From positions 130,540,758-130,604,757 of the forward strand of contig NC_134536.1 of NCBI RefSeq assembly GCF_050624435.1: a stretch of DNA of 64,000 nucleotides, in the 5' to 3' direction. The notes below the pieces were generated by a model, which did not search any database, was not told the DNA's origin, and was given only the letters and a program-made list of their open reading frames with translations. The translations under genes and the position numbers were made by a program. The DNA comes from Tenrec ecaudatus. Its lineage: Eukaryota > Chordata > Mammalia > Afrosoricida > Tenrecidae. Shown here one piece after another: positions 42,276 to 51,265 of the stretch (position 1 is the first letter of the stretch; each line of letters begins with the position of its first letter).

Positions 42276-43329
42276 AGAAGAACTAGAATCTTCCATAATA
42301 GGATCCAAGTGGATCTTTCTGAACTCACTTTCCACTCTCTCTCCAAGGATCTCTTTCCCCTCTCCCCTTCCCTTGGCCCTTAGCCCTCAGACTAGACTGT
42401 TTAAGGGGTGAGTTGGGGTCCTTCCCATGTACTGGAAGGGAAGAAGGCCTTGGTGATATTCTAGCTTGCCAGCCTGAACGACTCAGACTCCCCCTGGTCC
42501 TTCACCCTCTGCCCTTCTCTGGAAAGTCCTCTGAGCCACTGGTCTTCCTAGCCAGCAGCAGCTCCCTCTCCTGCCCCCAACCCACTCCCAGCTCTCTCTC
42601 TCTTTCTAGAGAAATGAAGAAATACCCTGTAGCCAAATCCTCCTCTAAGCTTCCAGCATCAGAGGGAAAGAAACACTCTCAGGAGGATGGATGGTGAGTG
42701 TGTGATTGGGGTGGGCAGCGCTGCCCTTCCATTGGTCTTACGGGACCTCTTTTCAACTGAGCTGAATCTCCCCCTCCACATTTTAATTTTTTTTTAGGAA
42801 AACCTGCAACTCCATAGGTTTGGGCTGGGATACAGAAGAGGCCCTAAGGGGCCTGATGTGCCACTCACTGGGGAACACAGTGTGCTCTGGGCCCTGCCTC
42901 TGCGGCTGCAGCTTGAGGACAAAGGCAGTGTTGCACCCTCGGCCACCCCCACCCGCTCGTCTGGGCCCTCGGCCACCCCAGAGGCTACTCTCAGGGAGGA
43001 AGAAGCTTTCTTCTCCAGTGATTGTCCTCAGGACACAACTTTCCCACGGCTCCTCCCAGGCCAAGGCCAAGGCCAAGGCTGCCCCCCAAGACCAGCTGGT
43101 GCCTTGGGATAAGTCCAGAGCCTCCTGTAATGCCACTCCAGTTCACGAGCTGGTGCCCGTGGCCACGTGGCCGGGATGCGTTATCAAGCCACCCTCTAAC
43201 TCCTTGCCAGAGAACCCCCTGCACACACATGAAGAGGACTGTGTCTTTGGTCAGGGAGCTATATCCCCAGCGACGTCGCTCATGAAGTGTGACAAACGCC
43301 AGAGCTCTTTACCACGCTTACTTAAATAA
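42265..43329 (+). CDS. Three-exon gene, unrecognised basic Pro-rich protein
   Basis: Exons 42265-42407, 42610-42693 and 42798-43329 join in one frame of 252 codons plus stop. Both introns (202 and 104 nt) are GT-AG with GTGAGT donors. Acceptors follow pyrimidine tracts: CTCTCTCTCTTTCTAG and a T-run ending TTTAG. I do not recognise the protein. Visible features: Ser/Leu/Pro-rich residues 20-42; a Lys/Ser-rich exon 2 (MKKYPVAKSSSK from 50); Cys at 97, 105, 109, 111 and 113; a His/Pro/Arg-rich run 122-137; AKAKAKA at 164-170; and a basic C-terminus ending PRLLK. There is no signal peptide or clear transmembrane segment. The start is uncertain. ATG 42265 has a weak Kozak context, whereas ATG 42614 in exon 2 has G at -3 and would give 203 residues. 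Upstream exons cannot be excluded. No transposon lies within the exons. Alternatives are a lineage-specific ORF or a chance ORF beside cryptic splice sites; two matching phases and the poly(A) signal argue against chance. Confidence 0.62.
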
Positions 43330-43330
43330 A
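43325..43330 (+). terminator. Poly(A) signal overlapping the stop codon
   Basis: AATAAA at 43325-43330 contains the TAA stop (43327-43329) of the three-exon gene. A T/G-rich stretch ('gatatttggttgagttc') follows at the distance expected for the downstream element, so the predicted 3' UTR is only about 15-30 nt. Confidence 0.65.
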
Positions 43331-43334
43331 ACGA

Positions 43335-43615
43335 TATTTGGTTGAGTTCAGCTTTCCTTCTGAGCCTACTGAAAGCGTGGTGTTAACCAAGCGTCCTAGT
43401 TCACCTCTTCTAGCTACTCTTGCTTGGGTTTCGAGTGTCCTGCTCTTAGGGGTAAGGCTCTTGATTACCTTTCAGTCATGGCTGCCTATCATTCCATGCA
43501 TGAGCAACACTGCGACCTTGGGATCTTCCTCCACAGTACCTAGGCTCCAGTGGCATTGAGGGAAGAGGGCCATGAAGTCACACTCGCCTGACTTCCACAC
43601 GTAAACCTGCCGGGG
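43335..43615. other. Intergenic unique sequence
   Basis: Between the gene and the RTE copy; nothing recognised. Confidence 0.4.
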
Positions 43616-43619
43616 TTTG

Positions 43620-45740
43620 GTTAAAGATCAAAGCGGATATTAGAAAAGATTCTGAAACTTGCTCTTAAGCAGCTAGGTAGCTAAGTTGCTTTAAGGCAAA
43701 TAGAAGAAACGATGAAGTCAAAGAACCCAACAGAAAAATTCAAAGTGCAGCTCTGGAATCAAAGGCAAACACCCCAATGCAAGGACCTAGAGTTCAAAAA
43801 CCAGCTAGGAAGATCAGGCTCATCATATCTTAAACTAAAAGAACTCCCAAAATTTAACAGTGCAATATTGAAAGCTTCTGTGGGCAAAATATTGAATAAC
43901 GCAGGATGCAGCAAAAGGAAAATGGAAAGAATACACAGAGTCACTGCACCAGGAAGAAATAGTTGATATTTCAACCATTTCAGGAGGTGGAATAGGAGCA
44001 AGAGTAAGATGTTGCTGAAGGAAGAAGTTCAAGCTACTCTGAACACGAGCAAAAAGCAAGGCTCCAGGAATTGATGGAAGACCAACTGAAATGTTTCAAC
44101 AAGTTGATGGAGCCCGTGTGCTATAGTTTCTTGTGCCAGCCTGGCTGATATTTGTCTCTCTAGAGAACCCTGTCCAATACACCGTGTCTGTGCCAGGAAA
44201 TGTAGAAGACAATTACTTGGCCAACTGACTGGAAGAGATCCATCTTTGTACCCGTTCTAAAGAAAAGTGACCCAACAGAATGCACAATTACAGAACAATA
44301 TCATCGATAGCACATGCAAGTAAAAGGTTGCTGAGGACCACCCGACAAGGTGTGCAGCATTACACTGACTGACAGGGAGCTGCCAGAGGTTCAGGCTGGA
44401 TTCAGAAGAGAAAGTGGAACATGGGATAGCAGGACTGGTGTTGGATGGATCTTGGCTGAAAGCAGAGAATACAAGAAAGATGGTTACTTGTGTTTCATTG
44501 GCCATGCTAAGGCATTCGACTGTGTAGATCAGGGGTCCTCAAACCACAGCCCACGGGCCACATGTGGCCCACCGAGGACATTTATCTGGCCCGCCGGGCG
44601 TTTTTGCCTCGTTTTTTCCCCTTCAAAATAAGATATGTGCAGTGTGCATAGGAATTTGTTCATAGTTTTTTTGTTTTTTAAACTATAGCTCGGCCCTCCA
44701 ACGGGTCTGAGGGACAGTGAACGGGCCCCCATGTTTTAAAAGTTTGAGGACCCCTGGTGTGGGTTATAACAAAGTATGGGTCACCTTGAGAAGCATGGGA
44801 ATTCCAGAACACTTCCCTGTGCCCATGTGGAACTTGTACATGGATCCAGAGGCAGCTGTGCAAAGGAATATCGCATGCTTTAAAATTAGGAAAGATGCGC
44901 ATCAAGCTTGCATTCTCTCCCCATATTCAATCTCCATGCTGGACAAATGATCAGAGAAGCTGGATGATAGGAAGAAGAATGTGGCATCAGGATTGGAAGA
45001 AGTCTTAATAATAACTTCCGATATGCAGATGACCCAATCTCACTTGCTGAAGGTGAGGAGGGCTGGTAACGATTGCTGCCGAAGATCAAGGATTGAGCCT
45101 TCAAAGTGATTACAACTCAATGTAAAAAAGACCTGGATCCTCCTAACTGGAGTGATGGCTACACGGAGAGAAGGTGGAAGCCGTCAAGGATTCTGTCTTG
45201 CTTGGACCCATAATCACGCTTATGGAAGCAGCAGTCCAGCGATCAAAAGATGCATTGTGTTGGATAAATCTGCGTAAGACCTTTTTTAAGTGGTCTTATG
45301 GTTGTGACTTTGACGGCTAAGGAGCGCCTGGCCCAAGCCATGGCATTTTCAATCTCCTCACATGCACGGGACAGATGGACACTGAATAAGAAAGACCGAA
45401 GGAGAAATCGATGGGGTTTGAATCGTGGTGTGGGCAAAGGATTTTGAAGGTGCCATGGGCCCTCAAAAGGACAAACTCATGTGTCTTGGAAGAAGTACAG
45501 TCCGTGCTCCTTGGAGGTAAGATGGCAAGACTTCATCATAGGTACGTTGGACATGTTTTCAGGAGAGACCAGTGTCCAGAGAAGGACATCATGCTTGGTG
45601 AAGTAGAGGGGCGGTGACAAAGAGGAAAGCCCTGGACTGACACAGTGGCTGCAACAATGAGCTCAACTATATGAACGATTGTGGAGCTGTCAGTGTTTCC
45701 TTCAGTTGTGCATAGGGTCGCTATGGGTTGGAGACGATGC
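43620..45740 (+). mobile_element. RTE (BovB-like) LINE, long but dead copy
   Basis: Read in order: pre-RT linker ('gaaacttgctcttaagcagc'); 'aaggctccaggaattgatgg' (APGIDG); 'tggccaactgactggaagag' (LPTDWKRS); GHAKAFDCVDQ; QACILSPYSISML (the CILSP motif); 'atatgcagatgacccaatct' (YADD region); and SCVLEE then VGHVFRRDQCPEKDIMLGEVEG. It ends 'catagggtcgctatgggttg'. Stops and indels throughout. A hAT element sits inside at 44530-44756. Confidence 0.92.
44530..44756 (+). mobile_element. OC1-like hAT MITE inside RTE
   Basis: 227 bp with perfect inverted ends CAGGGGTCCTCAAAC / GTTTGAGGACCCCTG. Flanks GTGTAGAT (44522-44529) and GTGTGGGT (44757-44764) match 6/8, and the left one fits the hAT preference nTnTAGAn. 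It interrupts the RTE FDCVD motif exactly after 'gactgtgtagat'. The resemblance to the OposCharlie/OC1 group is from memory of its termini. No transposase. Confidence 0.88.
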
Positions 45741-46040
45741 AGTAGAGGCTAGTGGTAGAATTCATGCCTTCCACGCCCAAGACCCGGTTTCATCCCCTTC
45801 TGTCCATGGAAACTTGTGTGTTGCTATGATGTTGACCAGGTATCGGCAAAGCTCTCAGACTCAGACAGATTAGGAAGAAAGTCCTGGCGATCTATTTATA
45901 AAAACTAGCGGTGAAAACCGCATGGGCCACAGTCACCTGATTCACTGCTGATCATGGGGTTGGCACAGGACCGAGCCACACTTCATGCCATTGTGCATGG
46001 GGTTACCATGTGCCCGAGGTGGCTCTGAGAAAGCTACCCA
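45741..46040 (+). repeat. AfroSINE, long head variant, abutting RTE end
   Basis: 'ggctagtggtagaattcatg', 'tccacgcccaagacccggtt' (B-box-like), 'gtcctggcgatctatttata', tail 'cccgaggtggctctgaga'. It follows the RTE terminus directly. Confidence 0.7.
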
Positions 46041-46179
46041 CAATTCTTTGTGGTGGGATGTCCTGTGCGCTCTAGACTGATTAACAGCATCTCGGGTGTC
46101 TGCACATAGGAACCCCGCCCCCTCCCTCAGTGGCAACAGCTGACAATGTGCACACATTGGTGCTGATGCTGGTAGGAAA

Positions 46180-46385
46180 GCCCACTCTCATCACGGTCTC
46201 ACACCTCAAACGGCCCCTTCTTCAGTAGGGTTTTCCTATCACCCTTGCCTTGCACATCAGGGTACAACTGCCCTTGTAGGTTTTCGTGCCCCATTTCTCT
46301 CCCTCTAACCTAGTGGTGGATTTGAACTGCTGACCTTCCAGTTAACAGCCTAACTCTTAATCTGCTGCGCCATGAGGGCACTTCT
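46180..46385 (-). repeat. AfroSINE
   Basis: 'gggtacaactgcccttgtag', 'gtggatttgaactgctgacc', 'ttccagttaacagcctaact', 'gcgccatgagggcactt'. Confidence 0.85.
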
Positions 46386-46625
46386 TATCGTACTACATGG
46401 TCTTTATCCACCCTACTTTTGTGGACATTTAGTCATTCTCAGTTTGCACCTATCGTGATGGGTACTGCTGGAAATGATTGTGCACCTGGTTTTTGGGGCA
46501 TGAGCGTGTGCATGTCTGTTGGTTAAATAGTGGAACTTCTGTGCTTTAAGGCGTGCATAGGGTAGGTTCCTTTTTAAGAAACAGTATCAACCAGTTTCCC
46601 AATGTTTTTTGTACAATGGAGGCTT
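46386..46625 (-). mobile_element. Old L1 fragment
   Basis: 'ctactgctggaaatgattg'-like text, 'gcatgagcgtgtgcatgtct' and 'ccagtttcccaatgtttttt' resemble the complement of the old L1 3' region ('...tgggatggctgggtcaaatg'). Confidence 0.45.
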
Positions 46626-46967
46626 TTCAAGCCACAATGGACCCCTCTCCCCCACCGTGGGCCCAGGATTCTTTTCCTGAGATGGAAAGAGTGTATTGCT
46701 CTGGTCTGGTCTCTGAAGTCTTCCTCAGGATCCAGTCTGTTTCACAAACCTTGACGACAGTAAAGAATGCAGACATGGAGGTAAGGCACAGAATTCAAGT
46801 CCAAGTCTTTCATGGCGCACAAAGGGAAACTGAGTCTGGGACACAAGGGTAGCCAGCTGGAGAAGCCAGGTTTCTGGACAATCACTGCGTTTTGCTGCTT
46901 GTTTGGGAAAATGCTGGGGTCAAACCAGATTCTGGTTGGACCTACCAGTATGATACGAGAAGTGTAA

Positions 46968-46998
<31 letters not shown>

Positions 46999-47018
46999 TG
47001 CGCGCGCGCGCGTGTGTG
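46968..47018. repeat. Alternating TG/CG tract (Z-DNA type)
   Basis: 51 bases of perfect purine-pyrimidine alternation: (GT)n passing into CGCGTGCGCGCGCGCG and back to GTGTG. It lies at the left edge of the CpG-rich zone. Confidence 0.93.
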
Positions 47019-47829
47019 AGAGAGCGAGCACGAGCGAGCTATTCCATGTGTGTTGGGGGTGGGCAGGGAAGGTGGGACCCGTGAGCAGTCTTTTTCCCTC
47101 GATTTTCCCAGCGTCTGGGTCAAAGCCAAGGAAAACACAGCCCCAGCTGCTCCTCCCACCAGGGGAAGTCAGGGTGAGGGGTTTTAAAATTCGAGTCTGG
47201 AAAATCTTCCACCTCACGTCCTGCTCCCCTCCCCCAAGTCCAGGCAGGGGGGAGGAGGGGGCTCCAGGCCGGAGGCAGCGACAGTCCCAGGGCTTTGGAA
47301 AAGACATGGGCTTCCCCCTCAAGGGGCTCACAATCTTCCGTAAAAACCAGACAGACCCTGGATGTCGAGCAAAAACCTTTATTATTGCCGACCGAAATTC
47401 CACCCACCCGCAAACTCTCGGGAGCCTTCGGGCCACCTCCAGCGGAAACAGCTCAATGGGCACAACTCCACCCTCAGCCTGGGCCCCTACCTGGGCACCA
47501 GACCTACCCGGGCGCAGACAGTCCTCACACTTCCGGCGCCGCGTGCTGCTCCCACCGTCCAGTTGGCCTCGCCTGAAATTGCCGTCGCCTCCTCTGGGAA
47601 GTGCTTCCAGCCACTGGGAGGAGCGCGCCAGGCGGCTGGCTCCCCAGTCCTCGCCCGCCCTGACGCCCCAACTTCCCTCGCCTCCTCCCCAGCCTCGAGG
47701 TCCGCCCGAGGAGAGAAGACCTGAGAGCAGGTTCAAGAGTGGGGGGACTCTTCTTTGCAAACTCTTTTGGCACCCCCCCTGCCCCCCGCCACCAGCTGCC
47801 TTCCCGCCCCAGTTCCCGCGCCAGGCTGG

Positions 47830-48185
47830 GGCGCCGACTAAATCTGATCAAAATGCAATTGGCAAGTCGTTAAGGTATTTGAATTTAAAAAAAAAAAAAC
47901 TCCCGAGAAAGAAAGTATTTGATGGCTAATAATCTCATTTCAATATAATGGGACCTTCTTCTGCAGAGAGCAAGACAGGTTAAGAGATATAATTATGACT
48001 TTGCAAACTCGCTCCCAAGCGCGGGAGACGCGCTGACAGGTCTGCGCGCGGCTGCGCCGGGCTCCGCTCGCTCCGAAGGGAGACGCTTTGTCTGCAGGGC
48101 CCGTTAAAGAGACACGGTCCCTTTTCCCCCCTCGGCCTACATTGCAATTTATCTGTCAGCCACGTCCGCGCCCCAGGATCGGCGT
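47830..48185. promoter_or_regulatory. Candidate conserved noncoding element between CpG blocks
   Basis: Abruptly AT-rich inside CpG-dense DNA: 'aaatctgatcaaaatgcaat', 'gatggctaataatctcattt', 'gagatataattatgactttg' (AATTAT). Then 'aaagagacacggtccctttt' and 'ctacattgcaatttatctgt'. This is typical of deeply conserved developmental loci. Confidence 0.6.
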
Positions 48186-48864
48186 CTGAGCCCCACGCTG
48201 GGGGGATGGGGAGGGGGAGAGGAGGGAATTGGATCGGGAGGGGGCGGGGATAGGGGAGGAAAAGAGGAGAACCGGGGGCTGACCCGTCAACTGCCCCTGG
48301 CACCCGGAGCGGGCCTTTCAAACCTGCCCCTCCCCGCCCCCCCCGCAGGGCTCTCTAAGGTCCCGTCTACACCGCAAGGTCGGGTAGGTGCGGTGGAACT
48401 CCGGAGAATTGAGGCGGCACAGATTTACCGCCCCTTTCCGGACCGGATTCTTCCCTGCTAGAATTTTACCGGTTTTCAGGGGCGACGAGGGACTGAATTA
48501 GGAGCCCGGGGAGCGAGGGTGGTGGTGGTATTAACATCGATTTTAATTTCTTTTTTTAGTTTCTACTCTCCCAGTTCACGTCCCCTTCCTTTTACTACAG
48601 TGGGATCGGAGGGTGGGAAAACAAAACATGGAAATCCCAGATAGACAATCTTTGGAAAGGAGAACATTCCCCAGTTGCACATCCTTTTGCCCCACCAAGA
48701 AAGTGCGAATATTGATTTAACAAGTAGCGCGCGCCGGTCCAGAGACTGAGGATAGTCCAGGCCCGGCTTCTGGGAGGTGTTCCCGGAGGAGCTGCAAAGG
48801 GGATTCCCGGCCCCGCGGCGCAACTGGCCCGGGCGCCGGGTGAAAGTGCCGGCGAGAGCGTGCC

Positions 48865-48895
48865 TGTGTGTGTGTGTGCGCGCGCGCGCGCGCGC
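48865..48895. repeat. Alternating TG/CG tract (Z-DNA type)
   Basis: 31 bases: (TG)n then (CG)n, continuing into CCCGGG. Second such tract within 2 kb. Confidence 0.93.
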
Positions 48896-49839
48896 CCGGG
48901 GGCGCATGTGGGTGAGCATCTCTCTCCGGACAGCACTGGGTCCTCGGACTCTGAACTCTGCAGCCCTTGGGAACTCGAAAGCGAAGCCTGGGACGCAGGG
49001 TGACAGGCTCAAGATGGACCGACCCCTTTGAGAGACCGACAGCTGCGTTCTGGTCTTTGCGTGTCCCCCCTCTCCCCGGCGGCAGACCGAGGTTTTACCC
49101 CCGCCTTTCTCTCGGTAACGAAGGGATTCGAATCCAGTGGGTGTGAGTCCCCGATCGCCGCAACACTCCGCGCGGGGCGTGGAGGACAGGAGAACGTGGC
49201 CCGCAAGGGGGGCGCATCCTTTCGCTGCTCTTGGGGGCCCAGCTTCAGCCAACGCAGCGCAGCGACCCCTCTTTAAGTTTGCGAGGCCACCGTGCTGGGG
49301 TCCAGGAGTGCCCACCGCGTCCGGCCGGGTCCCGCAGCCTTCGGGCGTCGCGCACGCAAGTGCAGCCACAACAAATCCCTGGACACGTTCGTGCGTCAAT
49401 GACAACGAGGGCGGCGCTGTCAGACGCTGCTTACATAGATAGATGGTCCTTTCCTCGAAACGGGATTGGGATGCGACTGGGGTCACCCTCCCTCGCCCTT
49501 AAGCTCCCCCTGGTGGTCCAGGGATCAGGCTGTCCCCACTGCGAGGACATTTGGAAACCTAAGCCGAGCGATCGGCGCTGCCGGCCTAGTGAGTGGGCTT
49601 GGGGGCGACCCCCACCCCCGTCCTGCAGCGGATGCTGCCCTTTCGGCCCCGCCAGGCGCGAGCGGCGTCGCAGCTTCTAGGGCAGCCAGGCCCGGCCTCC
49701 TCTGCTGCCCTTGGGGTGCCTTCATGCCTGGGGCAGGGACAGACCTGGAAGCAGCTCCCCAACCCTGATCCCCGTGGGCCACAGTTCTAAGCAGGCTTCT
49801 GACACCCCAAGAGCCTCTCCCCGCTCTCAGCCTAGGTGT

Positions 49840-50600
49840 TTAATACCCCCGCCCGGGTGGAGGCCTGGCGAGCGAGTGCTGCAGGGAGCATGGCTGACGG
49901 TTTCCGAGTGGCCTCGAGGACGCAGCACTCTGCAGGGGTTTCGGGGGTGGTGGGCCCAGACCCGGGCCAGAGCCCGGCGCGCTGGGAAGACCCCCCCACC
50001 CCCGGCAGCTCCGGGCGCCGAGGACGCCGACCCGGTGGGGGGCGCCGGTCGGGGGGCGCCGGGGCCGGCCGGGCGCTCCGCCGGCGGGGTCAGGGGCGAA
50101 GGGGCAGGCGGAGGGCAGCGCACGGGGAGCCGGCGCGGCGGCTCGGGTTACCGCGGCCCGGCCCTCCCCCCCGCGGCTCGGCTCGGCCGGGCCCGGCCCC
50201 CGCTGTGCGCCTCGCCCGGGCAGGCGGCGGGGCTCGGGTTGAAAAGGCGTCTCCTTCCTTGGGAACGCTGTTTATTTTTCTGAACTATGCAGCCCCGACC
50301 GACGACCCTGCGAGCTCGGCGGCCGGCCCCGGAGAGCCCTGGCTGGGAAGGGGTCAGGACCCGGGACGGCCCGGCGGGCGGGGCGCTGCGAGCCCCCGCG
50401 GGAGGGACGAGCCCCGTCCTCCCGCGCAGCCGGCTGGGGCCCGGCGGCCGCGGGCCAGAGGACCGCTTTGCCCCGCGCCAAGACGCGCACTTTAGCCGGT
50501 TGCAGTTGCTCGCGCAGCGTCTTGGTTACGCGCCCTGGTTTGGGCTCCCGGCGCCCCGGAGTTCGGCTCGGGGCCCTTCAGTTTTAGTCCTCTAGCTGTA
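49840..50600. promoter_or_regulatory. CpG island 2
   Basis: The most CpG-dense stretch in the window (about 49.97-50.5 kb), with many GGGGCG/CGGGGC Sp1-type boxes and no TATA. 'aacgctgtttatttttctga' marks an AT-rich break at about 50264-50283. Frames of 190-219 codons are open here but are Gly/Arg/Pro-biased by composition. Likely a promoter or exon 1 of an unidentified transcript; the strand is undetermined. Confidence 0.65.
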
Positions 50601-50720
50601 GGCAAGTCACCTTCGTGACTCAGTTTCCTCGCTTCTCAAATGGGCACCACGCCGTGGCGTTGAGGATTAAATGAGATAGTGCGCGCGCACCTTCCGCTGG
50701 GCTGACAGTTGACCAGGGCT
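50595..50720 (+). repeat. MIR at CpG-island edge
   Basis: 'aggcaagtcaccttcgtgac', 'tcagtttcctcgcttctcaa', 'gaggattaaatgagatagtg', the MIR core order. Good preservation suggests possible constraint. Confidence 0.8.
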
Positions 50721-50924
50721 CAGAACGTGAGCCTTTCCCTTGGGGGCTAGGGCTGCTTTCTGGGGCTCCGACTGTGCGAGGGTGCCTGGGGGGCCCCAGT
50801 AGGGGCGGGGACCACAGCCTTGGCGCCCTTGGCGGAGGGAGAGAGGGGGTGGAGCTGGAGACCCACGACGCCCCAGCTCCGGTGCCCAGGGGGCTCTGGG
50901 GAGAGACGTGGGCTGCCTGGGAGG

Positions 50925-51265
50925 GGGGCATTTCAGAGCGTTTTGACATGAAATGAATAAAATGCAAATGATATTCAAAGCAACATGGTAATGAGGATCT
51001 ATTCTTTGAGCGTCCACAGCCCGCACTGTACCCCGAATAGTGGCGGGAGCTGGTGTGAACTCGGAGACCGGCAGGGTCCAGCCATCCAGGTCTCGGGTGG
51101 ACGTGTGGGTGAGGGTGGGTGAGTGGGTGAGTGCCGAGCGCCGGCCGAGTGCAGGCGCGCGCCTCCCCCGGAATGTGCGGAGCCAGCCGGGCGCGCTCGC
51201 GCCGCAGTCATGAAAATGAGGTCAGGGAAGGTCGTTCCACTCGGCAGCATAAATCAAGGAGGAAA
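50925..51265. promoter_or_regulatory. Candidate conserved noncoding element with POU octamer
   Basis: A perfect octamer ATGCAAAT at 50962-50969 lies within AT-rich 'gaaatgaataaaatgcaaat' and 'gatattcaaagcaacatggt'. A second AT-rich part, 'agtcatgaaaatgaggtcag' and 'ggcagcataaatcaaggagg', follows after a CpG-rich stretch. No repeat. Confidence 0.55.

Larger units (their letters stand above)
47380..49450. promoter_or_regulatory. CpG-dense regulatory zone 1
   Basis: CpG frequency rises sharply relative to the rest of the window, especially at 47.5-47.7, 48.0-48.2, 48.7-48.9 and 49.0-49.4 kb. No SINE, LTR or L1 insertion is recognised. Long open frames on both strands reflect GC content and cross the TG/CG repeats. 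No gene start could be fixed. Confidence 0.65.

Noticed and set aside
46892-47929. 345-codon plus-strand frame and 272-codon overlapping minus-strand frame
   Set aside because: Both run through the TG/CG microsatellite and the AT-rich noncoding block. Simultaneous opposite-strand openness reflects CpG-rich composition.
48563-49486. 307-codon minus-strand frame in CpG zone 1
   Set aside because: It crosses the TG/CG tract (ArgAla/HisThr runs) and has no recognisable domain or splice context.
49711-50495. 190- and 219-codon frames in CpG island 2
   Set aside because: Gly/Arg/Pro/Ala-only composition expected from CpG-rich DNA; two overlapping frames open; no conserved motif. A first exon here remains possible but unsupported.
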